Shown here: piece by piece, positions 46,299 through 54,886 of the stretch | Layout of the letters: the number at the start of each line of letters is the position of its first letter | How positions within the stretch are numbered: position 1 is the stretch's first letter | Assembly (NCBI GenBank): GCA_965224275.1 | Contig: CBDCYR010000011.1 | Coordinates: 248,001 to 312,000 of the forward strand | DNA: 64,000 nucleotides | Origin: CAUZWH01 sp965224275 | GTDB taxonomy: Bacteria > Pseudomonadota > Alphaproteobacteria > SHVV01 | Direction: 5' to 3' | Position numbers and translations under genes: made by a program | The notes under the pieces: generated by a model | Seen by the model: the letters and a program-made list of their open reading frames with translations, nothing else | Told to the model about the DNA's origin: nothing | Database searches by the model: none

Positions 46299-47531
46299 CT
46301 ACGCTGCGGCTCGATCCCGCTGGCGCTGGGCGCGCTCCCAATCGGTAATATAGTCACGCGTCAGTGGGACCGCTTTCTGATCCTCCTTTGTAATTTGGAT
46401 TTGGAAAACCATCATTCCGCCAAAGCGAAAAGATGCTTCGCTGCCGGCCAGGTAAAACTCCCACATACGGCAGAAGCGTTCATCGTAGAGTTCGGCAATC
46501 TTATTTCGGTTGTCGCTGAAATTCTGGCGCCAAACCTTCAGCGTTTCGGCATAGTGCAAACGCAGGATTTCAATATCCGTCGTCACGAGACCTGTTTGCT
46601 CGATCGCGGGAAGAACCTCCGAAAGCGCCGGGATGTAGCCGCCTGGAAAAATATACTTCTGGATCCACGGGTTCGTCGAACCAGGGCCATCGTGCCGGCC
46701 GATGGAATGCACCAACGCGATCCCATCGTCTTTCAGAAGATTTCTTACTTTCCTGAAGAATTCCCGGTAGTGGCCCACTCCCACATGCTCGAACATGCCA
46801 ACGGAAACGATGCGATCGAATTGTTCATTGAGGTCACGGTAGTCGGACAATTGGAAATGAACTCGATCGGCCATCCCAGTCGCGTTGGCACGATCTTGGG
46901 CGACTTTTAGCTGCTCAGCCGACAATGTCACGCCGGTGATATCCGCGCCGGAGATCTGAGATAGATAGAGCGCTAGGCCGCCCCATCCCGACCCGATATC
47001 GAGGACTCGGTTATCGGGTTCGAGCAGTAGTTTCGCCGCAATATGACGTTTCTTGTTTTCTTGCGCTTCATCGAGGTTGTCATGCGTGCTGGTGAAATAC
47101 GCACACGAGTACTGCCGGTCTCTGTCGAGGAATAATTCGTAAAGTGTTTCAGAAAGATCGTAGTGGTGGGCGACGTTCTGCCGCGCCCTACCAACGGGAT
47201 TGTACTGCGCGACTCGCCGCGTCATCCCCCGTAGCGACGCGACGATCTCCTGCGCCCAGTGCCCATAGGTGCTACCCATGTTGCGCATGCAAAGGGCGAG
47301 AAAGTCGTAGATATCGGCGTCGTCCTCGATCGTTAAAGTACCCTCCATATAAGCCTCGCCGACGGCAAGCATAGGATTGACGAAGAGACGAGTATGAAGA
47401 GCCCGATCGTGAACATGGAGGGTAACGCTACGCCCCTCGTTGTCTCCGAAGAGGTAAGTGCGACCGTTTGCGTCAATTAGTTTGAGCGTACCGGTCTTTA
47501 CGATTGATTTGAGCAGGACAGCGAGAAGCAT
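46299..47531 (-). CDS. cfa: Cyclopropane-fatty-acyl-phospholipid synthase family methyltransferase
   Basis: 410 residues. Uses SAM to add a methylene or methyl group to unsaturated acyl chains of membrane lipids. The N-terminal lipid-binding domain (GRTYLFGDNEGRSVTLHVHD) precedes the methyltransferase with SAM motif VLDIGSGWGGLALYLSQ, QLSDYRDLNEQFDRIVSVGM and FEHVGVGHYREFF. The C-terminal RMWEFYLAGSEASFR has no Cys at the place where E. coli Cfa has its reactive one, as in many CfaB relatives. It is inserted between rplI and dnaB, which are usually adjacent. Confidence 0.88.
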   Translation of the reverse strand: MLLAVLLKSIVKTGTLKLIDANGRTYLFGDNEGRSVTLHVHDRALHTRLFVNPMLAVGEAYMEGTLTIEDDADIYDFLALCMRNMGSTYGHWAQEIVASLRGMTRRVAQYNPVGRARQNVAHHYDLSETLYELFLDRDRQYSCAYFTSTHDNLDEAQENKKRHIAAKLLLEPDNRVLDIGSGWGGLALYLSQISGADITGVTLSAEQLKVAQDRANATGMADRVHFQLSDYRDLNEQFDRIVSVGMFEHVGVGHYREFFRKVRNLLKDDGIALVHSIGRHDGPGSTNPWIQKYIFPGGYIPALSEVLPAIEQTGLVTTDIEILRLHYAETLKVWRQNFSDNRNKIAELYDERFCRMWEFYLAGSEASFRFGGMMVFQIQITKEDQKAVPLTRDYITDWERAQRQRDRAAA

Positions 47532-47627
47532 GCCTAATCTCCTGCGAATCTGCGACTAGCCAACCACCCGTTTGTTCGGATGCCGAGCAAGTCCGCTGGC
47601 ATGAACCCGGATGCTGCGCGATGTTAC

Positions 47628-47661
47628 AAAAAAAAGGGCGTGTCGCAAAACAGTCGCGACA
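47628..47661 (-). terminator. Rho-independent terminator of the rpsF-rpsR-rplI operon
   Basis: On the minus strand TGTCGC-(9)-GCGACA is followed by CGCCC and eight T. It lies 28 bases past the rplI stop and ahead of cfa, which therefore probably has its own promoter. Confidence 0.75.
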
Positions 47662-47688
47662 AACGACGCTGAGGCGAAGCTTGCGTCG

Positions 47689-48384
47689 CTATTCCACTTT
47701 GGCCGCCGCTTTGGCGCCTTCGTCGTTTTCGCCGGGCGCGGCCGGCTCAGCCGCGCCACTTCCCGGCTCGGCGACCTCGATATTACCGGTCTGCGTCGCC
47801 GCCTCGTCCGCATCTAAAGCGGCTTTGGCCGCCGCGTCCTCGTCCTCAAAGAACTCATCGAGGCCGGGCTCGCCATCGTGATCGTCTCGTGCTTCGCCGT
47901 GTTCGCCTGACTGACCAGCCGCTTGCGTCGCGGCTTCTGCTTCGGTGCGGGCGACGTTTACGCGCACCGTTACCGACACCTCGGGGTGCAAGACGATGCG
48001 AATGTCGTGAATGCCCAGCGCCTTAATGGGTCCAGGTATTTCAACCTGGCGCCGGTCAATCGTAAATCCGGCCTCGGTCACACCACTTGCGATATCTCGG
48101 GCAGCCACCGAACCGTACAATTGGCCGCCCTCGCTGGCTTGGCGAATAATCGTGAGATCGAGGCCATCAAGTTTGGTCGAAACTGTATCCGCCTCTTTGC
48201 GCTGTTCAAGGTTTTGCGCTTCGTACTGCGAGCGCTGAGTTTCAAAGCCAGCAATGTTTATCTCGGTAGCGCGTAGGGCCTTGCGTCGCGGCAACAAGAA
48301 ATTGCGCGCAAATCCGTCCTTTACGGTAACGACGTCGCCCATCTGACCGAGCTTTTCGATGCGCTCGAGCAGGATCACTTCCAT
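47689..48384 (-). CDS. rplI: 50S ribosomal protein bL9, long C-terminal tail
   Basis: 231 residues, against about 150 in most bacteria. The first 150 are standard bL9: MEVILLERIEKLGQMGDVV, VKDGFARNFLLPRRKALRAT, the connecting helix, and the RNA-binding C-domain (IKALGIHDIRIVLHPEVSVTV). The last 80 or so residues are Ala/Glu/Asp-rich (EDEDAAAKAALDADEAATQT) and look disordered. Such tails occur in other Alphaproteobacteria, but this one is long. Confidence 0.94.
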   Translation of the reverse strand: MEVILLERIEKLGQMGDVVTVKDGFARNFLLPRRKALRATEINIAGFETQRSQYEAQNLEQRKEADTVSTKLDGLDLTIIRQASEGGQLYGSVAARDIASGVTEAGFTIDRRQVEIPGPIKALGIHDIRIVLHPEVSVTVRVNVARTEAEAATQAAGQSGEHGEARDDHDGEPGLDEFFEDEDAAAKAALDADEAATQTGNIEVAEPGSGAAEPAAPGENDEGAKAAAKVE

Positions 48385-48408
48385 CGCACTAAGTCCTGAC
48401 TTGTTGAG

Positions 48409-48666
48409 CTATTGAACGATGAACGGGATCAGCGCCAAATTACGCGCGCGCTTGATTGCTTTCGCAAGTTCCCGCTGTTTTTTTGCTGAAACCGCGGTAA
48501 TTCGGCTGGGGACGATCTTCCCACGTTCGGAGACAAAACGTTGTAGCAGTTTGACATCCTTGTAATCGATCGTCGGCGCATTGGCGCCTGAGAACGGACA
48601 AGTCTTGCGCCGCCGGAAAAATGGACGTCGAGTCGACGAACGGCCGCCGCCGTGTCGATCGCTCAT
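48409..48666 (-). CDS. rpsR: 30S ribosomal protein bS18
   Basis: 85 residues: CPFSGANAPTIDYKDVKLLQ, then RFVSERGKIVPSRITAVSAK and KQRELAKAIKRARNLALIPF. Typical length. Start and rpsF stop overlap by 4 bases (ATGA). Confidence 0.97.
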   Translation of the reverse strand: MSDRHGGGRSSTRRPFFRRRKTCPFSGANAPTIDYKDVKLLQRFVSERGKIVPSRITAVSAKKQRELAKAIKRARNLALIPFIVQ

Positions 48667-49166
48667 GATTGAGTCTCCTCGTCGACGCTGGCGACAGCCT
48701 CAGCGCCGACCTCAGTTGTGCTATCCGTTTCAGCTTCGGCCGGTTTGTCTTCCGAAGCCACCGGCGCGCCGCCTGGCCGATCCCGGCCGCCATCTCTGCC
48801 ACGGTAGCGGTCTCGGTCGTCTCGGCGGCCTTCTTCGCGGCCGCCTTTGTTACGCATCATCGCCGACGGACCTTCCTCAAACTCATCGACGCGGATCGTC
48901 ATATATCGCAAGACATCTTCACTTAGGCGCATGTTGCGCTCAAACTCATCGACGGCAGCTGACGGCGCGTCGATGTTGAACATCATGTAGTGACCTTTAC
49001 GATTTTTCTTCACGCGATAGGCGAGATTCTTAAGGCCCCAATACTCTGTCTTCGCGACTTCACCGCCGTTTTCCTTGATCATCTCGGAATAACGCTCGGC
49101 GAGCCCTTCGACGTGCTGGGCGGATACGTCTTGGCGCACGATGAATACGCTCTCATACAGCGACAT
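48663..49166 (-). CDS. rpsF: 30S ribosomal protein bS6, extended tail
   Basis: 167 residues. The core (MSLYESVFIVRQDVSAQHVE, WGLKNLAYRVKKNRKGHYMM, LSEDVLRYMTIRVDEFEEG) takes about 110. A low-complexity tail follows: Arg/Asp/Gly repeats (RDDRDRYRGRDGGRDRPGG), then an acidic Thr/Glu end. bS6 binds bS18 in the 30S platform. First gene of the operon. Confidence 0.96.
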   Translation of the reverse strand: MSLYESVFIVRQDVSAQHVEGLAERYSEMIKENGGEVAKTEYWGLKNLAYRVKKNRKGHYMMFNIDAPSAAVDEFERNMRLSEDVLRYMTIRVDEFEEGPSAMMRNKGGREEGRRDDRDRYRGRDGGRDRPGGAPVASEDKPAEAETDSTTEVGAEAVASVDEETQS

Positions 49167-49252
49167 TAAGCGCGTCTCCTATTGGTCTCACGCTGATGAT
49201 TTTCCGTGGCGCGGGCTAGTATTTGCTTAGCAAGATGCACGCGCGCGGCGCG

Positions 49253-49280
49253 AATATACATCAAACCGGGGCACTGGCAA
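49253..49280 (-). promoter_or_regulatory. Promoter of the rpsF operon
   Basis: On the minus strand TTGCCA (49280-49275), 16 bp, then TATATT (49258-49253), followed by a very GC-rich discriminator (CGCGCCGCGCG), as in growth-rate-controlled promoters. Confidence 0.6.
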
Positions 49281-49297
49281 GACCACGTTCACATCCC

Positions 49298-49326
49298 TTG
49301 ACACCAAGGCGGTGAAGTCTTTGTCT
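49298..49326 (+). promoter_or_regulatory. Candidate promoter of the fab operon
   Basis: TTGACA at 49298-49303 matches the -35 consensus. At 17-18 bp distance is TTGTCTAG, a poor -10. It is divergent from the rpsF promoter, 18 bp away. Confidence 0.35.
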
Positions 49327-49380
49327 AGCAAGGTTGCTGGTGTCAGCTCTTTCATTCGCCAACCCCCTCCGACTAGGTCT

Positions 49381-50328
49381 ATGACAACGTACGCATTTGT
49401 ATTTCCCGGCCAAGGCTCACAAGCCGTGGGTATGGCAAGAGATCTCTGTGAGGCCTCGCCGGCCGCCCGCGAAGTGCTGGAAGAAGTTAACGACGCGCTG
49501 AAGCAGAACCTGTCGCGTCTTATGTTTGAAGGGCCGGAAGATGAATTGACGTTGACCGAGAACGCTCAACCGGCGCTGATGGCGACAAGCATCGCGGTTT
49601 TGCGGACCCTCGAGAAGGAGGGGGGGCTCGAAACCGATGCGAAAATTGCTTTTGTGGCGGGCCATTCATTGGGCGAGTACTCCGCATTAGCAGCAACCGG
49701 AACATTCGCTCTGTCGGATACCGCCCGCCTTTTGAAGCGGCGCGGCCAAGCGATGCAGCGAGCGGTACCGGTCGGTGAAGGTGCAATGGCGGCTGTACTC
49801 GGTTTGGAACTTGAGCAGGTCTTGGAGATAGCAAACGAAGCGATTCACGATGATGAAGTGTGCTCGCCGGCGAATGACAACGGGCCCGGTCAGATCGTCA
49901 TTAGTGGTCATGCTAGTGCTGTCGAGCGCACCATTGCACTGTGTGGTGAACGGGGCGCGAAACGAAGCATCCTGCTTCCTGTCAGCGCGCCGTTTCATTG
50001 CGCGCTTATGGAACCTGCCGCAACGGAGATGGAAGAAGCTTTGGGCGACGTGAAGATGTTGCCTCCAACTGTGCCCTTGATCGCAAACGTCACGGCTGAT
50101 GAAGCAATCGATCCAGCGCAAATCACGCCCCTTTTGGTCCAACAAGTAACCGCGATGGTGCGGTGGCGAGAGAGTGTCGAGCGACTCCGGCAATTGGGCG
50201 TCGATTCCATCGTTGAATTAGGCATGGGGCGGGTGCTGACAGGTTTGGTGCGGCGGATCGACCGCGAAATATCGACGGCCGCGGCGCATACCCCCGACGA
50301 TATCGACGCTCTGCTCAAAACACTCTGA
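49381..50328 (+). CDS. fabD: Malonyl-CoA:ACP transacylase
   Basis: 315 residues from ATG 49381; the frame is open further upstream but not conserved. YAFVFPGQGSQAVGMARDL starts the fold, the catalytic Ser is in VAGHSLGEYSALAATG, and the His is in PVSAPFHCALMEPA. It loads malonyl groups on ACP for chain elongation. First gene of the fab operon. Confidence 0.96.
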   Translation: MTTYAFVFPGQGSQAVGMARDLCEASPAAREVLEEVNDALKQNLSRLMFEGPEDELTLTENAQPALMATSIAVLRTLEKEGGLETDAKIAFVAGHSLGEYSALAATGTFALSDTARLLKRRGQAMQRAVPVGEGAMAAVLGLELEQVLEIANEAIHDDEVCSPANDNGPGQIVISGHASAVERTIALCGERGAKRSILLPVSAPFHCALMEPAATEMEEALGDVKMLPPTVPLIANVTADEAIDPAQITPLLVQQVTAMVRWRESVERLRQLGVDSIVELGMGRVLTGLVRRIDREISTAAAHTPDDIDALLKTL

Positions 50329-50346
50329 TCAGTGAAAGAAACGACG

Positions 50347-51084
50347 ATGTTTGAGCTGACCCAGCGACGGGCACTGATAACCGGCGCTTCCGGGGGAATC
50401 GGAGCAGCGATAGCGCGCACGCTCGTCGCTCAAGGCGCCCACGTCGCGTTGAGCGGTACCCGAGAGCGTGCCCTCTCGGAGTTGGTATCGCAGCTGGGCA
50501 CCCACGCCGTGTCGGTGCCGGCCGATCTTAGCGATCGCGATGCCGTCGAAGGGCTTATCGGCGCTGCGATTGAAGCGCTGGGCGGCTTGGATATCCTTGT
50601 TAACAATGCCGGTATTACCCGCGACAATCTTGCGCTGCGGATGAAGGACGACGAGTGGTCGGACGTTAACAGAGTCAATCTCGAGGCTTGTTTTCGCCTG
50701 TCGCGAGCGGCGCTGCGAAGCATGATGAAGCAACGCTTTGGTCGTATCATCAACATGACGTCGATCGTTGGCGTAACCGGCAATGCTGGGCAAGCGAACT
50801 ATGCGGCGTCGAAGGCTGCGATAATTGGTATGTCGAAGTCGCTTGCACAAGAGATCGCGAGCCGTGGTGTCACGGTTAATTGCGTGGCGCCGGGATTCAT
50901 AGACACGCCGATGACACAAGGGCTCAACGAAGACCAAAAAGAGAAAATAGCCGCCGCCATTCCCGCTCAACGATTGGGCAGTGGCGATGATATTGCCGCG
51001 TGCGTAGCGTTTCTGGCGAGTGACCAAGCTGGCTATATCACCGGCCAAACCTTGCATGTAAATGGCGGAATGCTAATGGTTTAG
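50347..51084 (+). CDS. fabG: 3-oxoacyl-ACP reductase
   Basis: 245 residues from ATG 50347 (MFELTQRRALITGASGGIG); a GTG five codons earlier is possible. SDR motifs: TGASGGIGAAIA, LVNNAGITRDNL, Ser-Tyr-Lys in NMTSIVGVTGNAGQANYAAS, then KAAIIG. NADPH-dependent reduction of beta-ketoacyl-ACP. Typical length. Confidence 0.96.
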   Translation: MFELTQRRALITGASGGIGAAIARTLVAQGAHVALSGTRERALSELVSQLGTHAVSVPADLSDRDAVEGLIGAAIEALGGLDILVNNAGITRDNLALRMKDDEWSDVNRVNLEACFRLSRAALRSMMKQRFGRIINMTSIVGVTGNAGQANYAASKAAIIGMSKSLAQEIASRGVTVNCVAPGFIDTPMTQGLNEDQKEKIAAAIPAQRLGSGDDIAACVAFLASDQAGYITGQTLHVNGGMLMV

Positions 51085-51246
51085 CGCAAAATTACGGCTT
51101 GCGAAGAGTGCCGAATCGCCTTCTAGTGTTGCTGATAAAAGTATGTTACGAACCGCCGTGACATCGCGCGCTGACAACCTCTCATCCCCCTGGTTTGCGG
51201 CGGTAGCTACCATTTTTCAGGACAACGGACTGTCGAGGAATTTCGA

Positions 51247-51486
51247 ATGAGCGACGTAGCCGATCGCGTAAAGAAAATTGTTGTCGAGCACCTGGGCGTC
51301 GATGAAGACAAGGTGACGGAAAACGCAAGCTTTATCGACGATCTTGGCGCCGACAGCCTAGACACAGTCGAATTGGTCATGGCGTTTGAAGAAGAGTTCG
51401 GTTGTGAGATACCCGATGATGCAGCCGAAAAGATCCTCACCGTGAAAGATGCCATTACTTACATTGATGAGCAGAGCGCTGCCTAG
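51247..51486 (+). CDS. acpP: Acyl carrier protein
   Basis: 79 residues, acidic. The phosphopantetheine Ser is in DDLGADSLDTVELVM. A 162-bp gap precedes it, so it may have its own promoter, which is common because ACP is needed in excess. Located between fabG and fabF as expected. Confidence 0.97.
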   Translation: MSDVADRVKKIVVEHLGVDEDKVTENASFIDDLGADSLDTVELVMAFEEEFGCEIPDDAAEKILTVKDAITYIDEQSAA

Positions 51487-51534
51487 CACGTCGCCGGCGA
51501 TGGCGAACGGTATTCTCCAGCGTCGCTTGGCCCG

Positions 51535-52794
51535 ATGAGACGAGTTGTTGTAACAGGTCTGGGCGCGGTCACGCCTCTAGGCGGCAACATCGATTTGACG
51601 TGGGAACGTTTGCTAGCAAGCGAGTCTGGCGCTCAAGTCATCGAAAGCTTCGATGTTTCAGACTTACCGGCGAAAGTCGCTTGTCAGGTTCCGACTGGCA
51701 ACGAACGTGCAGCGTTCAATCCCAATGACTGGTTGGAGCCGAAGGAACAACGCAAGGTCGATCAGTTCATCATCTACGGAATTTCGGCCGCCCAGCAAGC
51801 CTTGAACGATGCCGGATGGGTTGCTGAGTCCGAACAAGACCAGATCCGATCGGGTGTTCTACTGGGGTCCGGGATTGGTGGATTGCCGGCGATCGAGAAT
51901 GCCTCGATCCTCGTTAAGGAACGTGGTCCTCGAAAACTCAGTCCATTCTTTATCCCGGCCGCGCTAATTAATTTGATGTCGGGCCATGTGTCTATTCGCA
52001 ACAATCTGCGTGGTCCCAATCACGCAGTGGTGACGGCGTGCGCAACCGGTGCTCACGCAATTGGTGACGCCGCTCGGCTGATCATCTTGGATGATGCCGA
52101 TGTCATGGTCGCCGGCGGTGCGGAGGCGGCGGTATGTCGGCTAGGAATGGCAGGATTTGCGGCGATGCGGGCATTGTCGACCAATTTCAACGAGACGCCA
52201 GAGCGGGCGTCGCGTCCATGGGATAAGGACCGCGACGGGTTTGTAATGGGCGAAGGCGCAGGGGCGGTGGTCCTTGAGGAACTCGAACATGCCAAGTCAA
52301 GGGGGGCTCGGATCTATGCCGAGGTGAGCGGTTATGGTCTCTCCGGCGATGCACATCATATCTCCGCGCCAGCACCGAACGGCGACGGCGGTTTTCGCGC
52401 GATGCAGGGATCATTACGCCGGGCGCGCCTAAACCCGGAAGATATCGACTATGTTAACGCCCATGGCACATCGACTCCCTTGGGCGATGAGATAGAGATC
52501 GGATCGCTGAAGCGGTTGTTTGGCGATGCGGCGTACTCATTATCTGTATCGTCAACGAAGTCCGCGATAGGCCATCTGCTGGGGGCGGCAGGCAGCGTCG
52601 AAGCGATCTTCTCGATCCTATCCTTGATTAACAACGTCGTTCCGCCCACCCTCAATCTGGAAAATCCATCGGACGACTGCGACCTCGATCTCGTGCCCCA
52701 CCAGCCTAAAGAGAGGCCGGTACGTGCCGTTCTTTCGAATTCGTTTGGCTTTGGTGGCACCAACGCTTCTTTAGTGTTCACGCAGGCGCCCTAA
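51535..52794 (+). CDS. fabF: 3-oxoacyl-ACP synthase II
   Basis: 419 residues, condensing enzyme of fatty-acid elongation. Thiolase fold with Cys in AVVTACATGAHAIGDAA and the two His in YVNAHGTSTPLGDEIE and STKSAIGHLLGAAGSVE. The C-terminal NSFGFGGTNASLVF is typical. 48 bases after acpP. Confidence 0.97.
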   Translation: MRRVVVTGLGAVTPLGGNIDLTWERLLASESGAQVIESFDVSDLPAKVACQVPTGNERAAFNPNDWLEPKEQRKVDQFIIYGISAAQQALNDAGWVAESEQDQIRSGVLLGSGIGGLPAIENASILVKERGPRKLSPFFIPAALINLMSGHVSIRNNLRGPNHAVVTACATGAHAIGDAARLIILDDADVMVAGGAEAAVCRLGMAGFAAMRALSTNFNETPERASRPWDKDRDGFVMGEGAGAVVLEELEHAKSRGARIYAEVSGYGLSGDAHHISAPAPNGDGGFRAMQGSLRRARLNPEDIDYVNAHGTSTPLGDEIEIGSLKRLFGDAAYSLSVSSTKSAIGHLLGAAGSVEAIFSILSLINNVVPPTLNLENPSDDCDLDLVPHQPKERPVRAVLSNSFGFGGTNASLVFTQAP

Positions 52795-52813
52795 GGAGAT
52801 TGTTTGGCTACTC

Positions 52814-53794
52814 ATGCGACGCACCGTCGTTCGCTCGAGCCTACTCTCCGCGATCCTCATCATTCTCGTGATTGCCGCCGCCGGTGGTTGGGGCATCAAT
52901 CGTTTCTACGCACCGGGCCCGTCGCCGCGTGACGTTACCATTGTATTAGCCCAGGGAACTGGCGTGCGGGGGATTGCGCGCCAGCTCGAGACGGCTGGTG
53001 TGGTTCATGAGTCCCAGTTGTTTCGGATTGGCGTGCGGTTGTTCCAGAAGAGCAAGGATCTGAAGGCAGGGGAGTACGTATTTCCGGCCCAAATCAGCGC
53101 AAAAGCCGCCATGGATTTGCTTGTATCCGGCCGGACGGTGGTGCGTCGCCTAACCATTCCCGAGGGCCTTACCTCAGCAGAGATCGTGGCACTGATGCGT
53201 GAGACAAATGGACTTGTTGGCCCCGTCACGTCAGTTCCGGAGGAAGGCAGCTTGCTGCCCGAGACCTATCACTTCTCTTACGGAGATCGCCGCGTTGACT
53301 TGATTAAGCGGATGCAGGGCGCGATGCAGGAAACACTAATGGCATTATGGCAAAACCGTCCTGACAACCTGCCCTTCGCGACACCGCGGGAAGCTGTAAT
53401 TCTCGCCTCGATCGTGGAAAAAGAAACCAGCTTGGACGACGAACGTGCTCACGTTGCGGGCGTGTTCGTCAACCGACTTCGCCGTGGCATGCGCCTCCAG
53501 TCGGATCCAACGGTTGCCTATGGGATTAGCCTTGGGCAAGAGCGGTTATCGCGTTCCCTGTCACGGGCAGATCTACGTGTCGATAGCCCTTTCAACACCT
53601 ACAGGGTGAAAGGTCTTCCGCCGACACCGATTGCCAACCCCGGTCGCGCCTCAATCAAAGCGGCGATCGAGCCGCAAATGACATTGGATCTTTATTTCGT
53701 AGCCAACGGGAGTGGCGGGCACGCGTTTGCTCAAACCCTCGGCGAACATCTGCGCAATGTCGCTAAGTGGCGGCGGTTGAACCGACCCCAGTGA
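52814..53794 (+). CDS. mltG: Endolytic murein transglycosylase MltG
   Basis: 326 residues. One N-terminal membrane anchor (SLLSAILIILVIAAAGGWGI), a LysM-like part (VTIVLAQGTGVRGIARQLE), then the YceG catalytic domain with its Glu in ILASIVEKETSLDDERAHVA and SDPTVAYG. It cuts nascent glycan strands and sets their length. Encoded 19 bases after fabF, a common position in Alphaproteobacteria. Confidence 0.92.
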   Translation: MRRTVVRSSLLSAILIILVIAAAGGWGINRFYAPGPSPRDVTIVLAQGTGVRGIARQLETAGVVHESQLFRIGVRLFQKSKDLKAGEYVFPAQISAKAAMDLLVSGRTVVRRLTIPEGLTSAEIVALMRETNGLVGPVTSVPEEGSLLPETYHFSYGDRRVDLIKRMQGAMQETLMALWQNRPDNLPFATPREAVILASIVEKETSLDDERAHVAGVFVNRLRRGMRLQSDPTVAYGISLGQERLSRSLSRADLRVDSPFNTYRVKGLPPTPIANPGRASIKAAIEPQMTLDLYFVANGSGGHAFAQTLGEHLRNVAKWRRLNRPQ

Positions 53795-53810
53795 TCGAGG
53801 GCGCTTGGCT

Positions 53811-53832
53811 CGGCGTGTCGTGCAGCACGCCG
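53811..53832. terminator. Hairpin between convergent mltG and MBL genes
   Basis: CGGCGTG-(8)-CACGCCG, a perfect 7-bp stem, lies 16 bases past the mltG stop and 27 bases past the end of the convergent gene. No T run. Confidence 0.5.
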
Positions 53833-53859
53833 CACTTACATCAGCCCGGATGCGAATGA

Positions 53860-54723
53860 TCAGTTCGGGCGGCGATAGAGCTGCAGGTGGCGGTACATCC
53901 CGGCAACATTGAGCTTGAACCAATTGTCGTATTGGCCCCAAGATTTGTACGTCGGCATGGTCACAAGTTGCGTGACTTGCTCGATACTCTTACCGCTCCG
54001 CATGTGGTTGAGCACTTCGGAGCGCAGTTCCTGCATATAGTTCCGGAACGCGACGACGTCTGCTTTGGTGCCCATCCGACCATGGCCGGGCGCCAAGATG
54101 TCAAAGTCCAACTGCTCGATTCGTTCGAGGTACTCAATCCAGTGCTCGATATAGCCGCCCGGGAAGTCACGAAATCCAAGCGTGCCAGGCGAAACCACGT
54201 CGACGACGAACAGCACACGCTCGGTCGGAAAGCGCATCACGATCATATTGTCGCCGTGGCCGAGTCCGAGATAATGAAGTTCGACAGTTTTGCCGCCGAG
54301 CGTGATATCGAGGCGGTTTTCAAACGTAATGTCCGGAACCGCGGTCGGTCGATTTTCATCAACGATGTGAACCTTGGCTTTTCTCTGCGCAACGACCGAT
54401 GCTGTATCGGCGAACATCTCTCCACCCGAGATATGGTCGGCGTGGTCGTGACTATAGATTAGGAACTTGATGGGTTGGTTGAAGCGTTTCGCGAGCTCCG
54501 CTTTCAGCCATTTTGCCGCATCTGAGTTGATTGGATCGGTAACAATGATGCCTTCAGCCGTCACCATGAAGACCGAGAAATGGAAGTTGTTCTGAAATCG
54601 ATAAACGTCGCCGGCAATCTTCGTGATCGCACGTTTTGCGCCTTGAGCGGCCGCGATGTTGTGGAAGGAAATAGTGATAAGGGCCAACGTCAGCCCGACG
54701 CCGATTAGTCGTATGAATTTCAT
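53860..54723 (-). CDS. Exported metallo-beta-lactamase-fold hydrolase
   Basis: 287 residues. ATG 54723 has GAGGGG 7 bases before it and gives a Sec signal (LIGVGLTLALITISFHNIAAAQG). The metal site is complete: LIYSHDHADHISGGEMF, LGLGHGDNMIV, FVVDVVSPG and LAPGHGRMG. This resembles the SoxH/quinoprotein-relay-associated and class B3-like groups, but no substrate is evident. Standalone gene, convergent with mltG. Confidence 0.8.
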   Translation of the reverse strand: MKFIRLIGVGLTLALITISFHNIAAAQGAKRAITKIAGDVYRFQNNFHFSVFMVTAEGIIVTDPINSDAAKWLKAELAKRFNQPIKFLIYSHDHADHISGGEMFADTASVVAQRKAKVHIVDENRPTAVPDITFENRLDITLGGKTVELHYLGLGHGDNMIVMRFPTERVLFVVDVVSPGTLGFRDFPGGYIEHWIEYLERIEQLDFDILAPGHGRMGTKADVVAFRNYMQELRSEVLNHMRSGKSIEQVTQLVTMPTYKSWGQYDNWFKLNVAGMYRHLQLYRRPN

Positions 54724-54886
54724 CGCATTTCCCCTCGGTGGTGACGTAAACGGAAGTATGAGTTCCGAGCATAAACACCGAATTGCGCCAAGGTAATCCG
54801 GGTACACGTAATGTTGTTCCCGCGAGGACCAACCGTTATGGTGCCGCACCCTGCTACGAGTCCTTAAACAACGTACCCAAACGACT

